NCBI GenBank assembly: GCA_046290495.1
Contig: JBKAGT010000005.1
Span: forward strand, 806,001-870,000
DNA length: 64,000 nucleotides
Reading direction: 5' to 3'
Source: PGYR01 sp046290495
GTDB taxonomy: Bacteria; Bacteroidota; Ignavibacteria; Kapaibacteriales; UBA2268
Part shown: piece by piece, positions 1 through 8,439 of the stretch
How positions within the stretch are numbered: position 1 is the stretch's first letter
How the letters are laid out: each line of letters starts with the position of its first letter
Position numbers and translations under genes: made by a program
Notes under the pieces: model-generated
What the model saw: only the letters and a program-made list of their open reading frames with translations
What the model was told of the DNA's origin: nothing
Databases searched by the model: none

Positions 1-1447
1 TGTTGGTTCAGACTTATCTATTTTCATACAAGGTGGAATGATTTTACATAATGGTGGTGATTTGTATGTTGATTTCTTTGATGTTAAGCCCCCTTTAGTT
101 TACTATTTATTTGAAACACTTTTTGGGTTATTTGATAAAAATATATTTGGATATAGGGCATTTGATTTCATATATCAGACCAGTTTTCTCATCTCATGCA
201 TTTATATATTCAGAAAATTGAAATTGAATAGCATAGCTATCAATCTATTTCTGATATCTGCCCCATTGTTATATACTACAATGGGTTATGCTAATGTATT
301 GCAAGTAGAAAGCATGTTCTTTCTACCTTTCATATGGTATTTCTATTTTTCTTTTAAATATAAACAAAGCTTTAAAACTTCATTAGCTAAAGGTATACTC
401 TTGGCTATTATATTCAATATGAAATATACATTGGGTGTAATTCTGATAGCCGATTTGTACTTTACTTTTTTTAATTTCAAGCTAAATAAAAAAGCAGTCT
501 CTTTGGCATTGTTGCAGGTTTTAATGTTTATTGCAATCTCATTTTTAACATTCCTACCTATTTTAATTAAAGGTAATTTAGATGGGATGCTAAGATTTAT
601 GGACTATATGTCAGTGTATAGTAGCTATCCTGAGTGGGGTATGTCGCAAGTCCTATATATGTTAGAATCTTTAACAATTCATTTTTCAGACAACCTATCA
701 TTGCTATTTATTGTCGCTTTTCTTTACACAATATTTAATAGCAGAAAGTCAGTGCATAAGGATTTGATTGACCATGGGCTCTTATATTTTGTACTATTAG
801 TGATTACTATAGTTTTAGAGCGAAAGGGACTATCTTATCATTATCAAAGATTAATTCCGATATACATTCTACTAGTATCTATAGGACTACAAAACTTAAC
901 TAAAGAGTTAAAAAAACAAAAAATATTCTTTATTATTATAGCTACATCATTTATGGTAATATATTCCCCTATACCAAGATATATCAATTTGTTAAAAGTT
1001 CCGTATAACTATTTCAAAACTAGTGATGAAAAATATTTGAACACCTTTGAAGACGGTAAGTATGGCGCTATGATATATAAACATAAGAAAGTGGCAGAGT
1101 ATTTGAATGATAGTAATATGTCAAATAAAGTATTGGTTATGTCATCAAATGGGAACGAACTTATTACTTTTCTTGACAATGACTATGAGTACTCGATGGC
1201 AATGTCCGCATTTTATTTGAATAGTATATCACCTAAAGAAATTCAAAACATAGCATTCGAAGATATGGTAGATTCTGAGGTGATTGTGATAGTTAAAAAT
1301 GATTATTCTCCGATTACATTTTTTAAGAATATATCATCATTAGAGGCATTGGAAGAAAATAGTAGATTCAGAAATTATTTATCAGAAAACTTTGTCTTCG
1401 ATTCTACTATAGATGATACGTTTGTTATATATAAAAGAAAGCACTAG
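1..1447 (+). CDS. Glycosyltransferase family 39-like membrane protein (5' partial)
   Basis: Probable GT-C integral-membrane glycosyltransferase that moves sugars from a polyprenyl-phosphate donor at the membrane. The frame is open to the left edge: codons from base 2 read in frame into the ATG at 38, so the gene starts outside the window and that ATG is internal. Residues just after it carry the family-39 signature DLYVDFFDVKPPLVYYLF (a gYvDfwdqKPP-type loop), followed by many hydrophobic helices up to about residue 310 and a soluble tail. The catalytic Asp of the first loop would lie upstream and is not visible. The stop overlaps the GTG start of the next gene by one base, so the two are probably translated together in a polysaccharide/O-antigen locus. 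The exact sugar is unknown. Confidence 0.75.
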   Translation, partial: VGSDLSIFIQGGMILHNGGDLYVDFFDVKPPLVYYLFETLFGLFDKNIFGYRAFDFIYQTSFLISCIYIFRKLKLNSIAINLFLISAPLLYTTMGYANVLQVESMFFLPFIWYFYFSFKYKQSFKTSLAKGILLAIIFNMKYTLGVILIADLYFTFFNFKLNKKAVSLALLQVLMFIAISFLTFLPILIKGNLDGMLRFMDYMSVYSSYPEWGMSQVLYMLESLTIHFSDNLSLLFIVAFLYTIFNSRKSVHKDLIDHGLLYFVLLVITIVLERKGLSYHYQRLIPIYILLVSIGLQNLTKELKKQKIFFIIIATSFMVIYSPIPRYINLLKVPYNYFKTSDEKYLNTFEDGKYGAMIYKHKKVAEYLNDSNMSNKVLVMSSNGNELITFLDNDYEYSMAMSAFYLNSISPKEIQNIAFEDMVDSEVIVIVKNDYSPITFFKNISSLEALEENSRFRNYLSENFVFDSTIDDTFVIYKRKH

Positions 1448-2853
1448 TGAATAATATTAAAGGAATAAATATAACGCTTTATGTAATATCCATTCTATAT
1501 TTTGTTGGTATGTTCCAACTTACAAGTATAGGAAGTTTTGGAGTTCAACCATCATACGTTGGTATAGTATTATTATTTAGTTTATTTTTTTACCACTTTA
1601 TTACAAATAAACTTACAGTAAATCTTAACCCAATTAGCAGTGCCAAATCAGTGTTATTATTGCAGGCATCTGCAGGTTTAGCGCTTGTGTTTGTTATATC
1701 GAACCCAAATGCTGAAGTGATTCAATTTATAAAGTCATATTCTCACTTTATTTTTCTGACATTATTTGCACTCACATTAGGGGTTATAAACTTAGAAAAT
1801 AAAGTCTTTCTAAATATATTTAGAATCTGGCTCATCTTTTCTATTATACTCAATATTTTTGGCATTTACCAGCTATTTGCTCGTGCTTTTGAGCTACCGT
1901 TAGCTTGGATAGAGTTGAACAATGTCAGCTTATCAGGAAATGAAGAACAGGAGTTTCAACAACTAAGTCTAAAGTTTAAAAATTTTTACAGAGCCACTTC
2001 TATATTTTCTGAGCCTTCTGCTCTTGCAGGGTTTAACCTGACAATAGTTGGAATTCTGATAGCCCCAATGTTTAAGTCAGAATCATATCATATTTTCAAA
2101 TCGAAAGGGTTTATAAACTTTATATTTATACTCTCAATAATTACTCTATTTGTTACTTTCTCCTTGACTGCAGTGATGGGACTAGGTCTTCTGTCATTAG
2201 CATATATGATGTACAACAGAAATATAAACTACATCAAAATATTCAAAACAATTGCAATAGTAATATTGCTGATGATAGTAGCAGATATGTTCATTGTGTC
2301 ATATTTCGAAACAAGTTTACTTGAGCTTTTTTATACAAGGATATCAAATGTGTTAGGTTTTTCGAAGGAAGGGATCGTTGGTGAGTCATTTACCACAAGG
2401 AGTAATAACTTTAAGAGCTCTTTTGATGTGTGGATGAAAAACCCATTAATTGGAGTAGGATTAGGACACACTAAGTACTTCTCTGAAGTAAGTTATAGTG
2501 ATTATGGAATAATGCATTCACTTATGGAGACGGGAATAATTGGTGGTTTTTTCTTCGTAATGATTTTCATTTCATTATTATCGGAAATGTTGTTACTAAA
2601 AAATAGAATCCATGAATTACCTTCTGAATCACATTACTTACTTAACTCAGCATTTTATGTAACTTTTATTCTGATAGGAACTAATTTTATCTCGGGAAAT
2701 TCTTTTATTAATCTATACTTGTGGTTTTACTTAGGCATATTGATATCAATAGTTACCACAGTTAAATATCAATTAGGAGACAACCTATCCCCTATTAACT
2801 ACTTTAAAAAGAAAAGCTCCAAAGCTATAAGCATTGGAGCCGATAAAATATAA
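1447..2853 (+). CDS. O-antigen ligase / Wzy-type polymerase family membrane protein
   Basis: Multi-spanning membrane protein of 468 residues, about 10-12 hydrophobic segments, with one large periplasmic loop around residues 290-355. In that loop the motif NPLIGVGLGHTKYFSE followed by HSLMETGIIGGFFF matches the Wzy_C/O-antigen ligase family, which polymerises or ligates lipid-linked glycans on the periplasmic face. The start is a GTG overlapping the upstream stop codon (TAGTG). The neighbouring GT39-like gene supports surface-polysaccharide assembly. Polymerase and ligase cannot be told apart from sequence alone. Confidence 0.8.
   Translation: MNNIKGINITLYVISILYFVGMFQLTSIGSFGVQPSYVGIVLLFSLFFYHFITNKLTVNLNPISSAKSVLLLQASAGLALVFVISNPNAEVIQFIKSYSHFIFLTLFALTLGVINLENKVFLNIFRIWLIFSIILNIFGIYQLFARAFELPLAWIELNNVSLSGNEEQEFQQLSLKFKNFYRATSIFSEPSALAGFNLTIVGILIAPMFKSESYHIFKSKGFINFIFILSIITLFVTFSLTAVMGLGLLSLAYMMYNRNINYIKIFKTIAIVILLMIVADMFIVSYFETSLLELFYTRISNVLGFSKEGIVGESFTTRSNNFKSSFDVWMKNPLIGVGLGHTKYFSEVSYSDYGIMHSLMETGIIGGFFFVMIFISLLSEMLLLKNRIHELPSESHYLLNSAFYVTFILIGTNFISGNSFINLYLWFYLGILISIVTTVKYQLGDNLSPINYFKKKSSKAISIGADKI
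2800..2840 (-). terminator. Candidate serC terminator inside the 3' end of the O-antigen gene
   Basis: Inverted repeat GCTCCAA (2816-2822) / TTGGAGC (2834-2840). On the minus strand it is followed by a U-rich tract (TTTTCTTTTT), as expected for a Rho-independent terminator of serC. It overlaps the coding end of the convergent gene. Confidence 0.5.
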
Positions 2854-2870
2854 ATTATTTCAGTAGAATT

Positions 2871-3953
2871 TTATAAGTACTTAGCTTGAAATTCTGCCAT
2901 AAACTTCACTAATTCTTGTACAGATTCAGTTGGACAAGCATTGTAAATTGAGGCACGAATTCCACCAACAGAGCGATGCCCTTTTAGGCCAGACATGTTT
3001 TTGTCAAGTGCTTGTTTTACGAACTCTGCTTCTAACTCTTCAGTTGGTAAATTGAATGTAATATTCATAATAGACCTATCATCCTTGTCACCAACTACTG
3101 CTTTATAAAAGCCTTCAGAATTATCAATTGCGTCATAAATCATATTAGCTTTATTGTTGTTCACTTCTTCGACTTTACTTACTCCACCTTGACCTTTTAT
3201 CCACTTAAGTGTTTCATTGATAACGAAAACAGGAAATACTGGCGGTGTGTTGAACATTGAATCTTTTTCAATGTGAGTAGAATACTTCAACAAAGTCATG
3301 TTATCTTCTTTTGCTGCATTTTCCACGAACGATTTTTTTACTACAACTAATGTTGCTCCTGAAGGGCCAATATTCTTTTGTGCACCTGCATAAATTAAAT
3401 CAAATTTAGAATAGTCCATTTCACGGCTAAATATATCAGAAGACATATCACAAATTAACGGTACATCCCCAACATTAGGGATATCTTTTACCCTAGTACC
3501 AAATATAGTATTATTAGTTGTGTAGTGAACATAATCAGCATTCGGATCAAAGCTGAATTCCTTTGGTATATAACTGAAATTCGTATCTTCAGAAGATCCA
3601 GCTACATTAACATTACCGACCATTTTGGCTTCTTTAATAGCTTTTTTTGACCAAGTTCCAGTTTTAATATAATCAGCACTATTTTTAAGAAAATTTAATG
3701 GTATCATAGCAAACTGCATGCTAGCACCACCACCCAAGAACAATACAGAGTAATCATCACTTCTCAGATTCATCAACTCTAAGACATTTGCCTTTGTTTC
3801 GTCAAAGAGTGAGACAATTTCCTTGGATCGGTGACTCATTTCCATGACCGACATACCAAGATTATTATAATTTGTAACTGCTTGCTTAGATGCTTTCAAC
3901 GCAGACACAGGTAATATTGCTGGACCTGCACTAAAGTTGTGGATTCTTTCCAT
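2871..3953 (-). CDS. serC: Phosphoserine aminotransferase
   Basis: PLP-dependent class V aminotransferase converting 3-phosphohydroxypyruvate plus glutamate to O-phosphoserine (second step of serine synthesis). At 360 residues it has normal SerC length. Visible features are the N-terminal HNFSAGPAILP, the GGGASMQF phosphate loop near 74-81, the PLP lysine K193 in YAGAQKNIGPSG, and the C-terminal GHRSVGGIRASIYNA substrate-binding segment. It is divergent from serA across a 185-bp region carrying promoters for both. The last gene of its transcript is serC itself. Confidence 0.97.
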   Translation of the reverse strand: MERIHNFSAGPAILPVSALKASKQAVTNYNNLGMSVMEMSHRSKEIVSLFDETKANVLELMNLRSDDYSVLFLGGGASMQFAMIPLNFLKNSADYIKTGTWSKKAIKEAKMVGNVNVAGSSEDTNFSYIPKEFSFDPNADYVHYTTNNTIFGTRVKDIPNVGDVPLICDMSSDIFSREMDYSKFDLIYAGAQKNIGPSGATLVVVKKSFVENAAKEDNMTLLKYSTHIEKDSMFNTPPVFPVFVINETLKWIKGQGGVSKVEEVNNNKANMIYDAIDNSEGFYKAVVGDKDDRSIMNITFNLPTEELEAEFVKQALDKNMSGLKGHRSVGGIRASIYNACPTESVQELVKFMAEFQAKYL

Positions 3954-3987
3954 TGTTGTGGACCATTAAATTAATTCGTAAAAACTT

Positions 3988-4002
3988 AGTTGTTCAAATT
4001 TA
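3988..4002 (-). promoter_or_regulatory. Candidate serC promoter (-7 element)
   Basis: On the minus strand 3995-4002 reads TAAATTTG, an exact match to the Bacteroidetes -7 consensus TAnnTTTG, placing transcription start near 3988, about 35 bases before the ATG. The -33 element is weak. Confidence 0.45.
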
Positions 4003-4066
4003 ACATATAAACTAATGATTACGAAAATAATTGTAGTATATCTTTTGTATCAAAGACTCTTATATA

Positions 4067-4105
4067 ATTGATATTGAGTCACAATTTGGTTATATTTGGG
4101 CTTTA
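4067..4105 (+). promoter_or_regulatory. Candidate serA promoter
   Basis: The -7 element TATATTTG at 4091-4098 matches TAnnTTTG exactly. ATTG at 4067-4070 is a near -33 (TTTG) element with a 20-bp spacer. The predicted start near 4105 gives a short leader to the serA ATG at 4139. Confidence 0.55.
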
Positions 4106-4138
4106 TTTTTTGCCACATAATAAAATATTGAGACACAA

Positions 4139-5044
4139 ATGAAAGTACTTGCAAATGATGGGATTTCGAAAGAAGGAGCAGATATAATTACTAATGCGGG
4201 GTTTGATTTATCTACAGATAAAATTGCCCAAGAGGATTTGAATGAAAGATTAAAAGAATATGATGCAATAATTGTAAGATCAGCTACAACAGTCAGAAAA
4301 GAATTGATAGACAATTCTAACTTAAAAGTAATTGGTAGAGCTGGTGTTGGCATGGATAATATAGACGTAGATTATGCAAGAAGCAAAGGAATAGCAGTGG
4401 TAAACACTCCTGCTGCCTCATCTGCATCAGTTGCTGAGTTAGTATTTGCTCATCTCTTTTCATTAGCTAGGTTTACTCATAGAAGTACAACAGCTATGGA
4501 AAATGGCGAGTGGCCAAAAAAAGAATATAAAGGTTTTGAGTTAGCTGGTAAAACGATTGGATTAATTGGATTTGGCAATATTGCATTAGAGACTGCAAAA
4601 ATTGCTCTTGCGCTTGGAATGAAGGTTTGTACATATAATAGAACCGAAGTTGAAACTAATCTAAATGTGAATATTTGTAATGATTTAGATGAAATGCTTT
4701 CTAAAAGTGATATTGTATCACTTCATATACCATTTGAAAAGGAAGAAGGAGCAACTATAAGTAAAGAACAGATAGATAAAATGAAAGATGGCGCGATATT
4801 GATCAATTGTGCGAGAGGTGGTGTCGTAGATGAATCAGCATTATTAGAAGGTTTAAATAGTGGTAAAATAGCTGGTGCCGGAATCGATGTATGGATAAAC
4901 GAACCAACAACTGAAGCTCAAGCAGAGTTAATTAAACACCCAAACGTCAGTGCTACTCCTCATATCGGTGGCACAACGAAAGAAGCTCAAGATAGAGTTG
5001 GGATAGAGATAGCAGAAAAAATAGTAGAAGAACTTAAAAAATAA
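4139..5044 (+). CDS. serA: D-3-phosphoglycerate dehydrogenase (short form)
   Basis: D-2-hydroxyacid dehydrogenase that oxidises 3-phosphoglycerate to 3-phosphohydroxypyruvate with NAD+, the first step of serine synthesis. At 301 residues it is the short type without the C-terminal regulatory/ACT region. Visible are VIGRAGVGMDNID in the substrate domain, the Rossmann loop IGLIGFGNIA, and the catalytic Arg, Glu and His in NCARGGVVDE, INEPTTEAQ and TPHIGGTTKEAQ. Divergent serC and the downstream DUF1015 gene (14-bp gap) fix its role as SerA rather than another hydroxyacid dehydrogenase. Lack of an ACT domain predicts no classical serine feedback through that domain. Confidence 0.93.
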   Translation: MKVLANDGISKEGADIITNAGFDLSTDKIAQEDLNERLKEYDAIIVRSATTVRKELIDNSNLKVIGRAGVGMDNIDVDYARSKGIAVVNTPAASSASVAELVFAHLFSLARFTHRSTTAMENGEWPKKEYKGFELAGKTIGLIGFGNIALETAKIALALGMKVCTYNRTEVETNLNVNICNDLDEMLSKSDIVSLHIPFEKEEGATISKEQIDKMKDGAILINCARGGVVDESALLEGLNSGKIAGAGIDVWINEPTTEAQAELIKHPNVSATPHIGGTTKEAQDRVGIEIAEKIVEELKK

Positions 5045-5058
5045 GACAGGACGAAATA

Positions 5059-6300
5059 ATGGCAGTATTCAAATCATTTAAAGCATACAGACCTACACCA
5101 AGTAAAGCAAAAGATGTAGCGGCTTACCCTTATGATGTTGTCAACTCTGAGGAGGCAAGACAACTAGTTGACGGTAATCCAGATTCTTTTTTAAGAGTTG
5201 GAAAACCAGAAGTTGACTTAGATAAAAACGTTTCATTATATGATGAAAAAGTATACGCTAAAGGGAAAGAAAACCTAACAAGACTTATAGAAGATGGGAT
5301 CTTAGTACAGGATACTAAGCCATGTTATTACATTTATAGTCTAACTATGAATGGTAGAACTCAGAATGGTTTAGTTGGTGCTGCTAGTGTAGATGACTAT
5401 TGGAACAATGTTATCAAAAAACACGAATACACAAGAAAGCAGAAAGAAGAAGACAGATGTGAGCATGTTAGAGTCACTAATGCTCATACTGGACCAATAT
5501 TTTTAACTTACAAAGATGAAGAAGAAATCAACCAATTAGTCGATAAAGTTAAGAAAGATGAACCCGACAATGATCATGTAGCCAATGATGGCATTAGACA
5601 TCAAACTTGGTTGATAACTGATGAAAATGATATCAACTTTATAGAAAATAAATTAGCGAACATTCCTAGTTTTTATGTTGCAGACGGCCATCACCGCTCT
5701 GCTGCAGCTGCTATTGTAGGTAAAGAAAGAAGAGAAGCCAATCCTAACCATACTGGTGACGAAAATTACAATAGATTCTTAGCAGTACTTTTCCCAGCTA
5801 GTGAATTATACATAATGGACTACAATCGTTTAGTTGTTGACTTAAATAACAACAGCTTACCAGAATTTATATCAAAACTAGAAGAAAAATTCACAGTTAC
5901 CGAAGCAAATGAGAAAGTAAAGCCATCTCAAAAAGGCGAATTTGGCTTCTATTGTGAAGGTAAATGGTATAAATTGAACATAAAGCCAGAATTAGTTGAT
6001 GAGAATGATCCAGTTGAATCACTTGATGTTGCACTTTTGCAAAGGCATGTATTAGACAATTTGCTTGCTATAGAAGACCCTCGCACAGACGACAGAATTG
6101 ATTTTGTAGGTGGAATAAGAGGTCTGGAAGAATTAGTAAGAAGAGTGGACAGTGGAGAGATGAAAGCTGCGATAAGCATGTATCCAACTTCTATAGAAGA
6201 GTTAATGAACATAGCTGATGCTGGGAAAGTAATGCCTCCAAAATCAACATGGTTCGAACCAAAGTTAAGAGATGGACTTTTTGTACATTTCCTAGATTAA
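5059..6300 (+). CDS. DUF1015 family protein, serine-locus associated
   Basis: Full-length (413 aa) member of the DUF1015/COG4198 family, with no membrane segment or signal peptide. The hallmark is ADGHHRSAAA at residues 208-217; the DGHHR core resembles the ParB/sulfiredoxin/SerK-type phosphate-handling motif. Other blocks are DVVNSEEAR near the N-terminus and IDFVGG near 350. It follows serA by 14 bp, so it is almost certainly in the same transcript, opposite serC. No phosphoserine phosphatase gene is in the window. A role in phosphoserine/serine conversion (phosphatase or serine kinase) is an inference from context and motif only. Confidence 0.85.
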   Translation: MAVFKSFKAYRPTPSKAKDVAAYPYDVVNSEEARQLVDGNPDSFLRVGKPEVDLDKNVSLYDEKVYAKGKENLTRLIEDGILVQDTKPCYYIYSLTMNGRTQNGLVGAASVDDYWNNVIKKHEYTRKQKEEDRCEHVRVTNAHTGPIFLTYKDEEEINQLVDKVKKDEPDNDHVANDGIRHQTWLITDENDINFIENKLANIPSFYVADGHHRSAAAAIVGKERREANPNHTGDENYNRFLAVLFPASELYIMDYNRLVVDLNNNSLPEFISKLEEKFTVTEANEKVKPSQKGEFGFYCEGKWYKLNIKPELVDENDPVESLDVALLQRHVLDNLLAIEDPRTDDRIDFVGGIRGLEELVRRVDSGEMKAAISMYPTSIEELMNIADAGKVMPPKSTWFEPKLRDGLFVHFLD

Positions 6301-6324
6301 AATAAAATTTTGTCTGACTGAATA

Positions 6325-6360
6325 AAACTCCTGCTTTACTGAAAGTGGGAGTTTTTTTTT
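6325..6360. terminator. Terminator after the serA-DUF1015 operon
   Basis: Stem AAACTCC (6325-6331) / GGAGTTT (6348-6354) with an inner CTTT/AAAG pairing, followed by a run of T. It ends at the stop of the convergent PAP2 gene and may serve both strands. Confidence 0.8.
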
Positions 6361-7120
6361 AAAACCCTACTGAAAACCCTATTCTAGCAGGAGTAAATTC
6401 TTGAGGTCTGTTGTTTGGAGAATCAACTCTATGTACTTCTGTAATCAAATATGCTATTCCACTTCCTATTAATGCACCGACCACAACATCAGATAGGAAA
6501 TGCTTTCCTGCAAGAACTCTAAGTGTTGCTATTGCAGTTGCATTTGCCAAATTCAAACCGATTCCAATATCCCTTAGAGTCGTTTGTGGCATTTCTGAAA
6601 GCATAATACTGCTAAATACTGCTGATGCGAATGCAGTAGACGAGTGACCTGAGTAAAATGAGAATTTTGTATCTGGGTCTAATAACATATCCTCTGTTGT
6701 ATTCTCATCATATGACAAAGGACGACTTCTGGATATTATCGCCTTTGTAGTCGCATTGAGTCCATAATTGATTGACATTGTTTGGTAATACATTTTTCCT
6801 ATAGTTTCAATTTGACTTTCGTATGTACCTGAAAATGAATAAGCTAGAGGGGACAACAACTGGACACCAAGTAAAATATCACTTATACCCGCATAAGTAT
6901 CTCTGTACTCTGTGTTTAGTTTGTCGAAGAAAGGTATATCGAAAATTGAATTACTCGAAAATTCACTTAGACTTGGGGAGTCTGCTGTATTAGTTAAGGT
7001 GTGTCCCACTGCAACACCAACAACAGATATTGGCATTATAATCAAATCAGTATTAGGCTTCATTTCAAATTGTGCCTTAGCTGAGAAAGATAACAATAAT
7101 ATGAAAATTAAAATTCGCAC
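6359..7120 (-). CDS. PAP2-family phosphatase, exported
   Basis: Type 2 phosphatidic acid phosphatase-like protein (253 aa) with a cleavable signal peptide (MRILIFILLLSFSAKA). The three catalytic motifs are present: K-x6-RP as KAIISRSRP, SGH within FYSGHSSTAFA, and a third motif around RVLAGKHFLSDVVVGA that supplies His and Asp. Such enzymes remove phosphate from lipids such as undecaprenyl pyrophosphate, phosphatidate or lipid A precursors at the periplasmic face. The substrate cannot be told. The start overlaps the end of the upstream beta-propeller-like gene by 13 bases, so the two are probably one operon. Confidence 0.85.
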   Translation of the reverse strand: MRILIFILLLSFSAKAQFEMKPNTDLIIMPISVVGVAVGHTLTNTADSPSLSEFSSNSIFDIPFFDKLNTEYRDTYAGISDILLGVQLLSPLAYSFSGTYESQIETIGKMYYQTMSINYGLNATTKAIISRSRPLSYDENTTEDMLLDPDTKFSFYSGHSSTAFASAVFSSIMLSEMPQTTLRDIGIGLNLANATAIATLRVLAGKHFLSDVVVGALIGSGIAYLITEVHRVDSPNNRPQEFTPARIGFSVGF

Positions 7121-8346
7121 GCTTGTAGATAAAGTCTATTATTTATTACTCCTAGGGATTCATATTCTCCTAATCGCCAATTATACCTGACAAATTCTGT
7201 ATAATCCATCATCATGCCAGCGTATAGTTCATTTTCATCTAAATCCCTCACAATTAGTGAAGTCGAAGAAGCATAGCCTAAAGTGTTAGAATTTGGTTTT
7301 TTTGCATATTCCCCATCTATAAATATACCGTTTGGAGCTGTTATCTGCTGACCATTTACTATTAGGTTACAGTCAATAGTACAAGCAATGAAGTACATTT
7401 CGCTACCGTCATATGAAAAATATGGATTTGAGTTTTCTCTACCACCAGTATATTCTACAGAATTGAAAACTACTATCTCTGTATTGAGTTGAGTAAAAGC
7501 TCTGTAAGCAAACATTGCTTGATGAGGATGTATAGCAAGCCCCATTACTTGTGGGTAATTCTTTCCTGTCATAGGAGCACTCATATTATCATCAATAAGT
7601 ACCGCCTCGGACCCACCAAAATTCAAAGTTCCTAAGAATGCTAAGTAATCACCTGTCAAATTAATTTTATATTCGAATATATTACTGTACATATCAGAAC
7701 GTTCTTCTTCTCCAATGTAAATTTTCCAATTTGCTCCATCAAATGCAGCAAAGGCAAAGTCATCGTTATGCCAATAGCCAATTGGTCTTATATCTTGAAA
7801 TCCCTCGGACACTTTTCCATCATTGTATACGGTTTTTATACCACCACGACTTTCTATATAGGCAAATTTATCACCTGTGTTGTTAATATACAGAGACCCT
7901 TCTTTATACCTCACATTCACTGTATCATCAATAGATACTACAGTTAGTAAGTCAGACCTATAATATGAATAAAGAATATTTTCAGAGTTGGAGCTGAAAA
8001 GTATATCTCCAGGTCTATCTGCATTTAGTTCAATTAAGGAGTCGCCATAGACTATATCCCAACCCGAAAAGCCTTGTGCAAAAAAAGCCCATTTTTCTCC
8101 ATCAGGTGAGAAGACCGGTTTACTTAACCCAACAAAGTTATCAGAAGTATAATCATTTATATACATTTTTTGTCTATTAGAAAATGTCTGAGTAACAGCC
8201 CACCAGTTAAAAGTGGTATCTAAACCAAAATCAACCAAATCTTCACTACCATCTGTAAGTTGTATTTCATAACATTTGTCAGCATAACTTGACACAAATG
8301 TTATGAAAAAAGTAGTTGTTAATAATATTGTCTTAAAGTAGGTCAA
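7108..8346 (-). CDS. Secreted WD40/TolB-like beta-propeller protein, unknown function
   Basis: No family recognised with certainty. The protein has repeated short beta-type segments such as KPVFSPDGEKWAFFAQG, GDKFAYIESRGG, GDYLAFLGTL and NPYFSYDGSEMYFIA, typical of TolB/WD40-like propeller blades. A signal peptide (YFKTILLTTTFFITFVSSYA) sits at the proposed TTG start at 8346, giving 412 aa. An ATG at 8421 in the same frame would add 25 residues that do not look like part of a signal peptide and would leave only 18 bp to the divergent gene at 8440. I therefore prefer the shorter form, with moderate certainty. It lies upstream of, and overlaps, the PAP2 gene. Confidence 0.65.
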   Translation of the reverse strand: MTYFKTILLTTTFFITFVSSYADKCYEIQLTDGSEDLVDFGLDTTFNWWAVTQTFSNRQKMYINDYTSDNFVGLSKPVFSPDGEKWAFFAQGFSGWDIVYGDSLIELNADRPGDILFSSNSENILYSYYRSDLLTVVSIDDTVNVRYKEGSLYINNTGDKFAYIESRGGIKTVYNDGKVSEGFQDIRPIGYWHNDDFAFAAFDGANWKIYIGEEERSDMYSNIFEYKINLTGDYLAFLGTLNFGGSEAVLIDDNMSAPMTGKNYPQVMGLAIHPHQAMFAYRAFTQLNTEIVVFNSVEYTGGRENSNPYFSYDGSEMYFIACTIDCNLIVNGQQITAPNGIFIDGEYAKKPNSNTLGYASSTSLIVRDLDENELYAGMMMDYTEFVRYNWRLGEYESLGVINNRLYLQACEF

Positions 8347-8439
8347 ATTTGTCTCAAAAAGTGTGCATTTTATGTAATTATTTGGCAATTTAAGTGTTAT
8401 TACTATATCCAAAATTAACAAAAGTTTAAGGATTATAAG

